A DNA stretch of 5,015 bases from positions 1-5,015 of the forward strand of contig CAZCDM010000178.1 in the NCBI GenBank assembly GCA_964497475.1, given 5' to 3'. Source of the stretch: CAZCDM01 sp964497475 (GTDB lineage Bacteria > Planctomycetota > Phycisphaerae > SM23-33). A program made the translations under genes and the position numbers. Positions within the stretch are counted from its first letter, which is position 1, and the number at the start of each line of letters is the position of its first letter. A model generated the notes under the pieces. That model saw nothing but the letters and a program-made list of their open reading frames with translations. It did no database searches and had not been told where the DNA came from. Positions 1 to 5,015 of the stretch are shown piece by piece.

Positions 1-84
1 CCCTCTACGACCTGCTCCATTGATTGGGTGTCCCAATGTTGAAGTCAGGAAACACCTCGATTTTCCTGGGGTTTTCGCCTATTG

Positions 85-103
85 TTCGAATCCCGCCGGG
101 CGT
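85..103 (+). other. tRNA 3'-end-like fragment (possible att-site remnant)
   Basis: TTCGAAT followed by CCCGC and CGGGCGT reads like a T-loop, the 3' half of a T-stem and the 3' acceptor strand of a tRNA. The 5' flank (tattg) cannot pair with CCCGC and no matching acceptor 5' strand or anticodon arm lies upstream, so this is not an intact tRNA gene. Such fragments are known at attachment sites left by elements that integrate into tRNA 3' ends. No integrase is in the window, and a chance match is possible. Confidence 0.3.
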
Positions 104-214
104 AGTGAGATTGGTCCGATGAACACGGGCACTGGCAAAAAACGTGGCGGATTGACAGGCAGGTGGAGTTTTCGATTGAGTTCACAGTTGCCGCCGAGTA
201 TGCCCCGATTCATC

Positions 215-247
215 GCCTGCCGTGCGTACCTTCGGCGGTAAGCAGGC
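215..247 (-). repeat. Stem-loop-like inverted repeat after the last gene
   Basis: GCCTGC (215-220) pairs with GCAGGC (242-247), and TACC (227-230) pairs with GGTA (237-240) inside it. It begins 14 nt after the isomerase stop codon on the minus strand. There is an asymmetric internal loop and no T-run follows, so this is not a typical intrinsic terminator. It may protect the 3' end of the mRNA or mark a factor-dependent end. Confidence 0.35.
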
Positions 248-261
248 ATGGGCCTGGCCGA

Positions 262-1677
262 TCAGTCGATGCGGATGGCGGGGATGTTGAGCATCCCGGC
301 CAGTCCGCAGAGAGCCTCGGCACGGTCGCCCAGAACGATTGCGCTGTGGTGCGTGCCGCCGGCGAGGCTGTAGGCTTCGAGGAATTCCGCGACGGGCCGG
401 GCCGGGCGGACCCAGGTGCGGATGGTGTTTTTCATTGCCTCGTCGAGCGCGTCACCTTCGTCGAGGACCTCGACGGGCGCGACGATCAGTGAGAAGGAAT
501 CGTCCGGGCCGGGGGCGAGGTTTACGAACGTCGCCGGGCCTGGCTGGACTGCGCAGGTGAGGATGGCCGGGGCGTTCGAGCCGAGGAAGGGCAGGGGCTT
601 TTCGAAGATGCGGGCCCGGGTGGCCGCGATGGCGGGGTTGATCTCGCCCATGTGGGACAGGAAGAGGCTGCCGCCGGCCCAGTCGGGGCAGAAGATTTCG
701 GTGAAGCTGGCGGCCGGGAAGCTGCGCATCAACGCGCCGACGAGGTTGGCCGTGAGCACGTCGCCCTCGCCGGCGTAGCCGACGCCGCGTGCCATGGCCT
801 TGGACAGTTCGAGGAAGGGCATGGTCTCGGCCGGGCGGTCTGCGCGGTCGAAGGCTTCGAAGTTCACGCTGAGGGCGTTGGCGCTGTGCTCGGCAAGGAG
901 GCGTCGCAAGCCCAGGCCCACGCGATTGGCCCGGCGGTGGACGGCCTGGTCGAGGTCGCAGTCGTAGCGCTCGCGGTCGCGGTCGATCTCGGCGGCGACG
1001 TCGTCGTCGGTGACGGCTTGGATGGCGCGGTCGAGGTCGGCCAGGTCGAGCTGGCGGACGGTCAGGCCGAACTGCTCGGCCAGGAGCGACTCGGCCACGG
1101 TGAAGTCGCCCATGCCCTGAAAGGCCTGCCCCACGCGCAGGGCGATGTTACCTTGCATTTCGGCTGCGGCACGGGCGGCGCGGACGCCATCGGCCGAGCG
1201 TCGTACCACGGCCGGGTCGTCGAGGTGCCCGGCGATGATCTGGAACGGTCGGCCTCGTCGGCGAAGCATCGAGGCCAGGTCCATCACGCCATGGATGCCG
1301 TGGTTGTACATGATGCGATCGGCCGGCGTGTCCGGGCCGAAGGCGACGTCCATGGTCGTATCGAGCATGACGATGGGCAGGGGGGTGTTGCACAGCGCGT
1401 CGATGGATTCCAGCGACGGCGAGTAGGCCAGGTGCACCGTGACGATGGCGCATGCGCCGAGCTGTTCGGCCTGGGCGATGGCGTCGTTGAACTCGGCTGC
1501 GACTCGGCAGATGGGCAGGACGGTCAGTTCGACGCCGACCTGGGCGTGGGCGGCTACGATGCGGTCGAGAAAGCTGCCGTACGCATCGCGCCGTTCGGGC
1601 ATGATGCGGTCGTAGAGTTCGAGGTAGAGCGGCAGCAGGGCCGCCCGGACGGGTTGTGGGTCAGTGCATTTCGACAT
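262..1677 (-). CDS. L-arabinose/L-fucose isomerase-like protein
   Basis: This 471-residue protein matches the L-fucose/L-arabinose isomerase fold family, manganese-dependent enzymes that interconvert aldoses and ketoses. The predicted metal ligands are all present when aligned by eye to E. coli AraA Glu306, Glu333, His350 and His450: Glu304 in GYAGEGD, Glu327 in FTEIF, His342 in SHMGE, and His443 or His444 in GGTHHS near the C-terminus. Their spacing is close to that of AraA. A family-like GMGDF sits at 188-192. The sequence is otherwise divergent from AraA and FucI, so the substrate (L-fucose, L-arabinose or another sugar) is inferred only from the fucosidase in the same operon. No signal peptide is seen. 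The ATG overlaps the end of the preceding gene by 17 nt and has no recognisable Shine-Dalgarno, suggesting translational coupling. It is the last gene of the cluster. Confidence 0.85.
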   Translation of the reverse strand: MSKCTDPQPVRAALLPLYLELYDRIMPERRDAYGSFLDRIVAAHAQVGVELTVLPICRVAAEFNDAIAQAEQLGACAIVTVHLAYSPSLESIDALCNTPLPIVMLDTTMDVAFGPDTPADRIMYNHGIHGVMDLASMLRRRGRPFQIIAGHLDDPAVVRRSADGVRAARAAAEMQGNIALRVGQAFQGMGDFTVAESLLAEQFGLTVRQLDLADLDRAIQAVTDDDVAAEIDRDRERYDCDLDQAVHRRANRVGLGLRRLLAEHSANALSVNFEAFDRADRPAETMPFLELSKAMARGVGYAGEGDVLTANLVGALMRSFPAASFTEIFCPDWAGGSLFLSHMGEINPAIAATRARIFEKPLPFLGSNAPAILTCAVQPGPATFVNLAPGPDDSFSLIVAPVEVLDEGDALDEAMKNTIRTWVRPARPVAEFLEAYSLAGGTHHSAIVLGDRAEALCGLAGMLNIPAIRID

Positions 1678-2590
1678 CGCAGGAGCCGATGGCAGGGCGG
1701 TAGAAGTTGAACTGGACGTTGGGGTGGTCGGCCAGCAGGCTCATGGGCACGGCCGAGTCGGGCAGTTGTTTGCCGATCATCAGGGAGGTCAGCCTCATGC
1801 CGAAGGCGTTGTCGTGCGTGCCGGCGTGCCAGATGGAGACGCGCTCGGCCTTGAAGGTTTCGACCGGGCCGACGGTGCAGGCGCGGGTCGGCACGAGGGA
1901 GATGTTCCCGCCGCCGGAGGTGCGTGCGTTCTGGGCGACGGTCAGGGGGTGCAGGTCGACGACGCGGGTGGCGAGGGTGCGGTATTCCTCGGGGCTGGGC
2001 GGGGCGTCGGCGTAGGGGCCCTGGCGTTTGAGCGGGTCGTTGAAGGCCCAGTGCTTGACGTCGCCCTGGCCGCCCTGCATGACCACGCAGCGGATGTCGT
2101 CGTAGCTCCTGCTGTAGGCGTCGAGATCGCCGGAGGGAAAGTGCAGGTTCGCATCGGGCATGGCCAGGTCCGGGCGGATGCGGTCGAAGCACATTTCGCG
2201 GTCGGCCTTGGCGAAGCTCAGCGGATGGTCCGGCAGGACGGGCTTGCCGTCTTCGACCCACTCGTCCATGCCCCAGAAGTGTGCCTCGGCGAGGTTGAGG
2301 TTCAGGGCGTTGACCATGCGGGCCACGATGGGGAGTTGTTCGGTCGGGCCGATGGGCCCGCAGATGCCGGCCGGGTTGTCTGGGGTGGATTGGCGCCAGG
2401 CCTCGATATACTCCAGCGCCTCGGCGGCGTAGAACTCTTCGAGGGTATCGTAGAAGACCACGCGGAAGCCGTCGCGACTCAGGGCGAGCATGTCCTCGGC
2501 GGTCAGTCGGGCGGCCTGTTCGACGAGGTCGGGTTCCAGCGTGGTGTAGTCCCACCATTCGGGGGCGACTTTGCTGATCGGGCGGCTCAT
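1661..2590 (-). CDS. NagB-like glucosamine-6-phosphate isomerase/deaminase homologue (divergent)
   Basis: This 309-residue protein resembles the glucosamine/galactosamine-6-phosphate isomerase family (NagB), which converts GlcN-6-P to fructose-6-P and ammonia. Matching landmarks are a Gly-rich loop GPIGPTEQLP (78-87), MDEW with Asp109 where NagB has its catalytic MDE, HPLSF (122-126) matching HPESY, and GGQGDVKHWAFNDP (173-186) matching the NagB GGVGNDGHIAFNEP block. His180 is kept, but E. coli Asp141 is Val178 here, Glu148 is Asp185, and the GSQK loop with the phosphate-binding Lys appears as GTHDNA (257-262). The reaction and substrate may therefore differ. The ATG at 2590 is chosen over an in-frame ATG at 2668, because TAAGGAG ends 6 nt upstream and the longer form would run 68 nt into the deacetylase gene. 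Its end overlaps the isomerase start by 17 nt. Confidence 0.8.
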   Translation of the reverse strand: MSRPISKVAPEWWDYTTLEPDLVEQAARLTAEDMLALSRDGFRVVFYDTLEEFYAAEALEYIEAWRQSTPDNPAGICGPIGPTEQLPIVARMVNALNLNLAEAHFWGMDEWVEDGKPVLPDHPLSFAKADREMCFDRIRPDLAMPDANLHFPSGDLDAYSRSYDDIRCVVMQGGQGDVKHWAFNDPLKRQGPYADAPPSPEEYRTLATRVVDLHPLTVAQNARTSGGGNISLVPTRACTVGPVETFKAERVSIWHAGTHDNAFGMRLTSLMIGKQLPDSAVPMSLLADHPNVQFNFYRPAIGSCDVEMH

Positions 2591-2596
2591 GGCGTG

Positions 2597-2603
2597 CTCC
2601 TTA
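2597..2603 (-). promoter_or_regulatory. Shine-Dalgarno of the NagB-like gene, fused with upstream stop codon
   Basis: TAAGGAG on the minus strand contains both the TAA stop of the deacetylase and the AAGGAG ribosome site, 6 nt before the ATG at 2590. This decides the start against the upstream in-frame ATG at 2668 and indicates that ribosomes terminating on one gene can reinitiate on the next. Confidence 0.75.
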
Positions 2604-3389
2604 TGGGTGCATGGTGTGAATGTGTTGTGCGAGGGTTTCGCCCAGGGGGTCGAAGCTCTCCGGGCCAAAGCCCATATGCGAGTGACGTCGCCAGCCTTCG
2701 GCGAAATCGAATCGGTCGGTCATCTCGCCGACGCGACGGGTCATATGGTCCATGGTGTGGATGTAGCTGTCGAGGCCCTGGCTGTCGTCGAGCCATTGTT
2801 TCTGGCTGGCGTGGCAGGCCAGGGCGGCCCGCTTGGCGTCCATGACGTCGGTGACGTCGACGCAGAACTCCGGCGTGACGGGCTGGCGGAGCTGGTCGAT
2901 GAGGTGGTAGGGCATGGCGTGGTAGACAGCCAGGTCGCCTGCGACGGTCGGCCGGGGCGGGTTGGTCGCCCAGTTCGGCACGGAGCGACAGAACGCAGCC
3001 GTGACGCCGAGGCGGGCGGTGTTCTGGTGATCTTCCATGTAGTCGGCCGGGCTCTGCAGCAGGAGGACCGTCGGGGCGACGTCGCGGATGACCGCCCCCA
3101 GCCGGCGGAGGAGCTCGTCGCAGTAAAAGATTTCGACATCGTTGCAGAGCGGCTCGTGGAAGGTTGCGCCGAGCGCATCGGCGGCGGCGCGGGCCTCGGC
3201 GGTGCGGATGGCGGCGATTTCCGCCGGGCCGAGCGTCATCGACCCGCAGCTGCCGTTGGCGAGGTTCATGGTGTGCAGGGCCCAGCCGGCCTGGCCGAGC
3301 CGGGCCAGCGTGCCGGCCATCATGAACTCGATGTCGTCCGGATGGGCCGCGATGGCCATGGCGACGGGGTTGTCTGTGGGAGATGGCAT
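2601..3389 (-). CDS. PIG-L/LmbE family zinc-dependent N-deacetylase
   Basis: This 262-residue protein belongs to the PIG-L/LmbE superfamily, whose members remove N-acetyl groups from sugar substrates such as GlcNAc-PI, GlcNAc-inositol, GlcNAc-malate and others. The signature AHPDD is at 15-19, giving His16 and Asp19 as predicted zinc ligands and Asp18 as catalytic base. The third ligand is His121 in the EDH motif (119-121). The length is typical for a single-domain member, and no signal peptide or membrane segment is seen, so it is probably cytoplasmic. The ATG at 3389 is preferred because CCGGAG precedes it by 4 nt; the internal Met11 has no ribosome site. It sits between the fucosidase and a NagB-like gene, which suggests an amino-sugar substrate released from a fucosylated glycan rather than a bacillithiol or mycothiol role. 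The exact substrate is unknown. Confidence 0.9.
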   Translation of the reverse strand: MPSPTDNPVAMAIAAHPDDIEFMMAGTLARLGQAGWALHTMNLANGSCGSMTLGPAEIAAIRTAEARAAADALGATFHEPLCNDVEIFYCDELLRRLGAVIRDVAPTVLLLQSPADYMEDHQNTARLGVTAAFCRSVPNWATNPPRPTVAGDLAVYHAMPYHLIDQLRQPVTPEFCVDVTDVMDAKRAALACHASQKQWLDDSQGLDSYIHTMDHMTRRVGEMTDRFDFAEGWRRHSHMGFGPESFDPLGETLAQHIHTMHP

Positions 3390-3393
3390 GGGG

Positions 3394-3399
3394 CTCCGG
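3394..3399 (-). promoter_or_regulatory. Shine-Dalgarno of the deacetylase gene
   Basis: CCGGAG lies in the 11-nt gap after the fucosidase stop codon and 4 nt before the ATG at 3389. The spacing is tight, but no better site serves the internal Met codon. Confidence 0.5.
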
Positions 3400-3400
3400 G

Positions 3401-4735
3401 TTACCCGGCCGGTACGGCGGCGGGGTCGATGGTCAGTTCGATGACGGGCACGGCCACGTCGGGCTCCTGGACGGGCAGTTCGACGTAGGCATCAGCGGCG
3501 GACTGGTCGGGGTTGAGGATATTGAGCTGGTCCTGCACCCAGGGGTCGATGCGGGCGAAGAGTTCCGAGCCGTCGTGAAGCATCTGGGCGTACTTGATCT
3601 TGCCCTCCATGCCCGGCAGGCGCAGAACCTTGAACGGCCAGGCGTAGACGTGTACGTAGAGCTTGTTGGTCTCGGGGTTCCAGGTGTAGCGGCAGTCGCG
3701 TGGCGGGGTCCATTGCTCGGGCGCGGCGGTGCAACCGTAGATGGCCTGGCCGTGGAGGTCCATCCACTGGCCCATCTTGTCGAGGCGTTCGATCGCGCGG
3801 GGTTCGATCTGCCCGCGAGCGGTGGGCCCGACGTTGAGAAGCAGATTGCCCCCCTTGCTGACGGTGTTGACCAGCATGCGGATGAGCATGGGGGTGCTTT
3901 TCCAGGTGTACTCGTCGCGGTAGTAGCCCCACGAGCCGCTGAAGGTCTGATTGGCTTCCCAGACGGCCCGCTTGCCGTTGCACATCGGCCAGGTGGGCGG
4001 CTCGAACTGCTCGGGGGTCAGGAAGTCCCAGGTGGATGGGTCGTCGCGCAGGCCGAGGCGGTCGTTGATGAGGATTTCGGGCTGGAGCTGGCGGATCATC
4101 TGGACCAGCTCGGCGGCGCCCCAGGTTTCGGCCGTCGTGCCGTGCCAGTCTTCCTCCATGCCCGGAGGCCAAGCGAAGGCCTCGGGGTAGGTGAAGTCGA
4201 AGAACAGCTGTTCGATCTTGCCGAAGTCCGTCAGCAGCTCGCGGACCTGGTTGTGGAGGTACTCTCGGTAGATGGCCGGGTCTCGCTCGGCGTTGAGTTT
4301 GGCGCGGTCGGGGTGATTGCTCAGCGGGTGGACGCTGTCGATCTGGAAGTGCGGGTGATGCCAGTCGATCAGCGAGTAGTATAGCCCGACCCTCAGGCCC
4401 TCCTCGCGGAAGGCTTCGACCATCGGCGTCAGCAGGTCGCGCCCGGCGGCGGAGTTGGGGGCTTTGAAGTCGGTGTACTTGCTGTCCCACAGGCAGAAGC
4501 CCTCGTGGTGCTTGGTGGTGATGACGAAATACTTCATGCCGGCCTGGCGGGCGATGCGGGCCCAGCGTTTGGGGTCGTACTGGTCTGCGGTGAAGTAATC
4601 GAGGTAGCGGTTGTACTCCTCGTCGGGGGTCTCTTCGAGCTTGCGGACCCACTCGTGGCGGGCGCCGCAGCTGTACAGGCCCCAGTGAATGAACATGCCC
4701 AGGCGGGCCTGGCTGTGCCATTTCGGTTGCGTCAT
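3401..4735 (-). CDS. Alpha-L-fucosidase, GH29 family, no signal peptide
   Basis: This 444-residue protein most likely hydrolyses terminal alpha-L-fucose from glycans by the retaining GH29 mechanism. Visible GH29 hallmarks are FIHWG (15-19) at the start of the barrel, KHHEGFCLWDS (75-85, the substrate-binding His pair), the nucleophile region LFFDF with Asp180 as predicted nucleophile, and LLLNVGPTARG (298-308) at the end of the catalytic domain. The acid/base Glu cannot be assigned with certainty; Glu242 (in TPEQ) and Glu260 (in VWE) are candidates. From about residue 345 there is a short C-terminal beta-sandwich-like tail. The catalytic domain begins almost at residue 1 and there is no hydrophobic leader, so a cytoplasmic location is inferred. 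The start is supported by AAAGGA 9 nt upstream of the ATG. It is the first gene of the operon; its stop lies 11 nt before the deacetylase. Family assignment is firm, but linkage specificity cannot be read from sequence. Confidence 0.93.
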   Translation of the reverse strand: MTQPKWHSQARLGMFIHWGLYSCGARHEWVRKLEETPDEEYNRYLDYFTADQYDPKRWARIARQAGMKYFVITTKHHEGFCLWDSKYTDFKAPNSAAGRDLLTPMVEAFREEGLRVGLYYSLIDWHHPHFQIDSVHPLSNHPDRAKLNAERDPAIYREYLHNQVRELLTDFGKIEQLFFDFTYPEAFAWPPGMEEDWHGTTAETWGAAELVQMIRQLQPEILINDRLGLRDDPSTWDFLTPEQFEPPTWPMCNGKRAVWEANQTFSGSWGYYRDEYTWKSTPMLIRMLVNTVSKGGNLLLNVGPTARGQIEPRAIERLDKMGQWMDLHGQAIYGCTAAPEQWTPPRDCRYTWNPETNKLYVHVYAWPFKVLRLPGMEGKIKYAQMLHDGSELFARIDPWVQDQLNILNPDQSAADAYVELPVQEPDVAVPVIELTIDPAAVPAG

Positions 4736-4744
4736 CGTGTTACG

Positions 4745-4750
4745 TCCTTT
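4745..4750 (-). promoter_or_regulatory. Shine-Dalgarno of the fucosidase gene
   Basis: AAAGGA on the minus strand lies 9 nt before the ATG at 4735 and supports that start. The leader between here and the promoter is GC-rich with several CCGG-type self-complementary runs (about 4771-4795). Confidence 0.6.
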
Positions 4751-4819
4751 ACGTGGTGGTGTAGATTGCCGTGCCGCCGGGCCACCGCGCCGGAGGGTTC
4801 GTGCTCGTCCGGCAAGGCG

Positions 4820-4848
4820 ATTGTAGCGGCGCTTGCTGCCGGTGTCTG
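4820..4848 (-). promoter_or_regulatory. Sigma70-like promoter of the operon
   Basis: On the minus strand the hexamer CAGACA (4848-4843, four of six to TTGACA) is followed after 17 nt by TACAAT (4825-4820, five of six to TATAAT). A run of six T on this strand lies directly upstream (4854-4849) and could act like an UP element. Transcription would start near 4812, giving a leader of about 75 nt before the fucosidase ATG. The weaker pair TTGTGC/TAAGAT further upstream (-10 at 4870-4865) is an alternative. Confidence 0.5.
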
Positions 4849-4887
4849 AAAAAAGCAGGCGGCCATCTTACTCGCCAGGGGGGACGA

Positions 4888-4906
4888 TGCACAATCCCCT
4901 TGTGCA
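4888..4906. promoter_or_regulatory. Perfect 7-5-7 palindrome, possible operator
   Basis: TGCACAA and TTGTGCA are perfect reverse complements separated by TCCCC. The centre lies about 85 bp upstream of the inferred transcription start and about 49 bp upstream of the -35. Dyads of this size typically bind dimeric regulators of sugar operons, and a site at this position would suit an activator, or a repressor of the weaker upstream promoter whose -35 overlaps the right arm. No regulator gene is in the window, so the cognate protein is unknown. Confidence 0.4.
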
Positions 4907-4971
4907 AAGCACGCCCGGCAGGTAAAACGGCGTGAATGGCATCGACCGGCCCACCCAGGCCATAAGGGTAC

Positions 4972-4986
4972 TTTGAAAAATTCAAA
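4972..4986. repeat. AT-rich inverted repeat TTTGAA-AAA-TTCAAA
   Basis: A perfect 6-3-6 inverted repeat lies in the AT-rich right end of the window, about 125 bp upstream of the inferred -35. It could be a second regulator site or part of a curved upstream region. An AT-rich dyad this short can occur by chance. Confidence 0.25.
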
Positions 4987-5015
4987 TTCGGATATCGCGT
5001 AGGATTTTCGCTTTC

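Larger units (their letters stand above)
1..261. other. Non-coding region downstream of the operon
   Basis: No gene is supported here. The region is less GC-rich than the genes and holds a 6-3-6 inverted repeat ATTGGG-TGT-CCCAAT (23-37), the tRNA-tail-like fragment, a run of six A (137-142, a T-run on the operon strand) and the stem-loop next to the isomerase stop. The T-run has only a weak distant stem (CCGCC/GGCGG, 146-150 with 191-195, 40-nt loop) before it, so I do not call a terminator. Confidence 0.5.

Noticed and set aside
60..110. Intact tRNA gene ending near 103
   Set aside because: Only the T-loop and 3' strands look tRNA-like; the 5' T-stem strand does not pair, and no anticodon stem, D-arm or acceptor 5' strand is found upstream.
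137..195. Intrinsic terminator for the operon at the T-run
   Set aside because: The only stem before the T-run is 5 bp with a 40-nt loop and is separated from the run, which is too weak to call.
20..241. Plus-strand 73-codon open frame at the left edge
   Set aside because: It reads through the tRNA-tail-like sequence and two inverted repeats, has no ribosome site and no recognisable domain.
1554..2558. Minus-strand 334-codon open frame and a 409-codon one at 3492-4721
   Set aside because: These are frame-shifted shadows of the NagB-like and fucosidase genes. Their translations are Arg/Pro-rich with no recognisable domain.
2571..3488. Long plus-strand open frames opposite all four genes (652-1710, 1664-2845, 2571-3488, 3383-4384)
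   Set aside because: They are antisense to genes with clear family motifs, have low-complexity Gly/Val/Arg/Asp-rich translations without domains, and cross gene boundaries. They arise because GC-rich coding sequence lacks stops on the opposite strand.
4749..4985. Minus-strand 78-codon open frame ahead of the fucosidase
   Set aside because: It runs through the promoter-like elements and the palindrome, is Pro/Arg-rich without a domain, and lacks a clear ribosome site. Its stop touches the fucosidase Shine-Dalgarno, so a leader peptide cannot be fully excluded but is not supported.
1..5015. CRISPR array, insertion sequence, phage genes or direct repeat families
   Set aside because: No spaced direct repeats, transposase, integrase or structural phage genes are visible; the window is almost filled by four metabolic genes.

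Overview
This is a GC-rich window in which every convincing gene lies on the minus strand. Four genes are packed head to tail, so the reading order runs from right to left: a GH29-type alpha-L-fucosidase (3401-4735), a PIG-L/LmbE-type deacetylase (2601-3389), a NagB-like amino-sugar isomerase/deaminase homologue (1661-2590) and an L-arabinose/L-fucose isomerase-like protein (262-1677). The intergenic gaps are 11 nt, 10 nt and a 17-nt overlap. Together with one promoter-like sequence upstream of the first gene, this supports a single operon. No replicon or taxonomic marker is present. The GC content, the cytoplasmic GH29 and the PIG-L/NagB/sugar-isomerase combination would fit a glycan-degrading bacterium such as a Planctomycetota (Phycisphaerae-like) or other PVC member. 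That is an inference only.

Layout. Positions 4736-5015 hold the upstream control region on the minus strand. It contains a perfect 7-5-7 palindrome (4888-4906) that could be an operator, a sigma70-like promoter (-35 CAGACA, 17-nt spacer, -10 TACAAT; 4820-4848), a GC-rich leader of about 75 nt and a good Shine-Dalgarno before the fucosidase. The four genes fill 262-4735. Positions 1-261 are non-coding as far as I can tell. They contain a stem-loop-like inverted repeat just after the last stop codon and a short stretch that looks like the 3' end of a tRNA gene without the rest of the tRNA.

How the genes may work together (inference). The fucosidase would release L-fucose from an imported fucosylated oligosaccharide. 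The isomerase-like enzyme, which keeps all four predicted metal ligands, would convert an aldose such as L-fucose or L-arabinose to its ketose. The deacetylase would remove an N-acetyl group from the exposed amino sugar, and the NagB-like protein would act on the resulting amine. The NagB-like protein departs from the classical GlcN-6-P deaminase in its phosphate-binding and catalytic loops, so its substrate may be unphosphorylated or different. No transporter, kinase, aldolase or regulator gene is in the window. The pairing of separate NagB-like and PIG-L genes mirrors known fused NagB-LmbE proteins and is the most interesting functional clue here.
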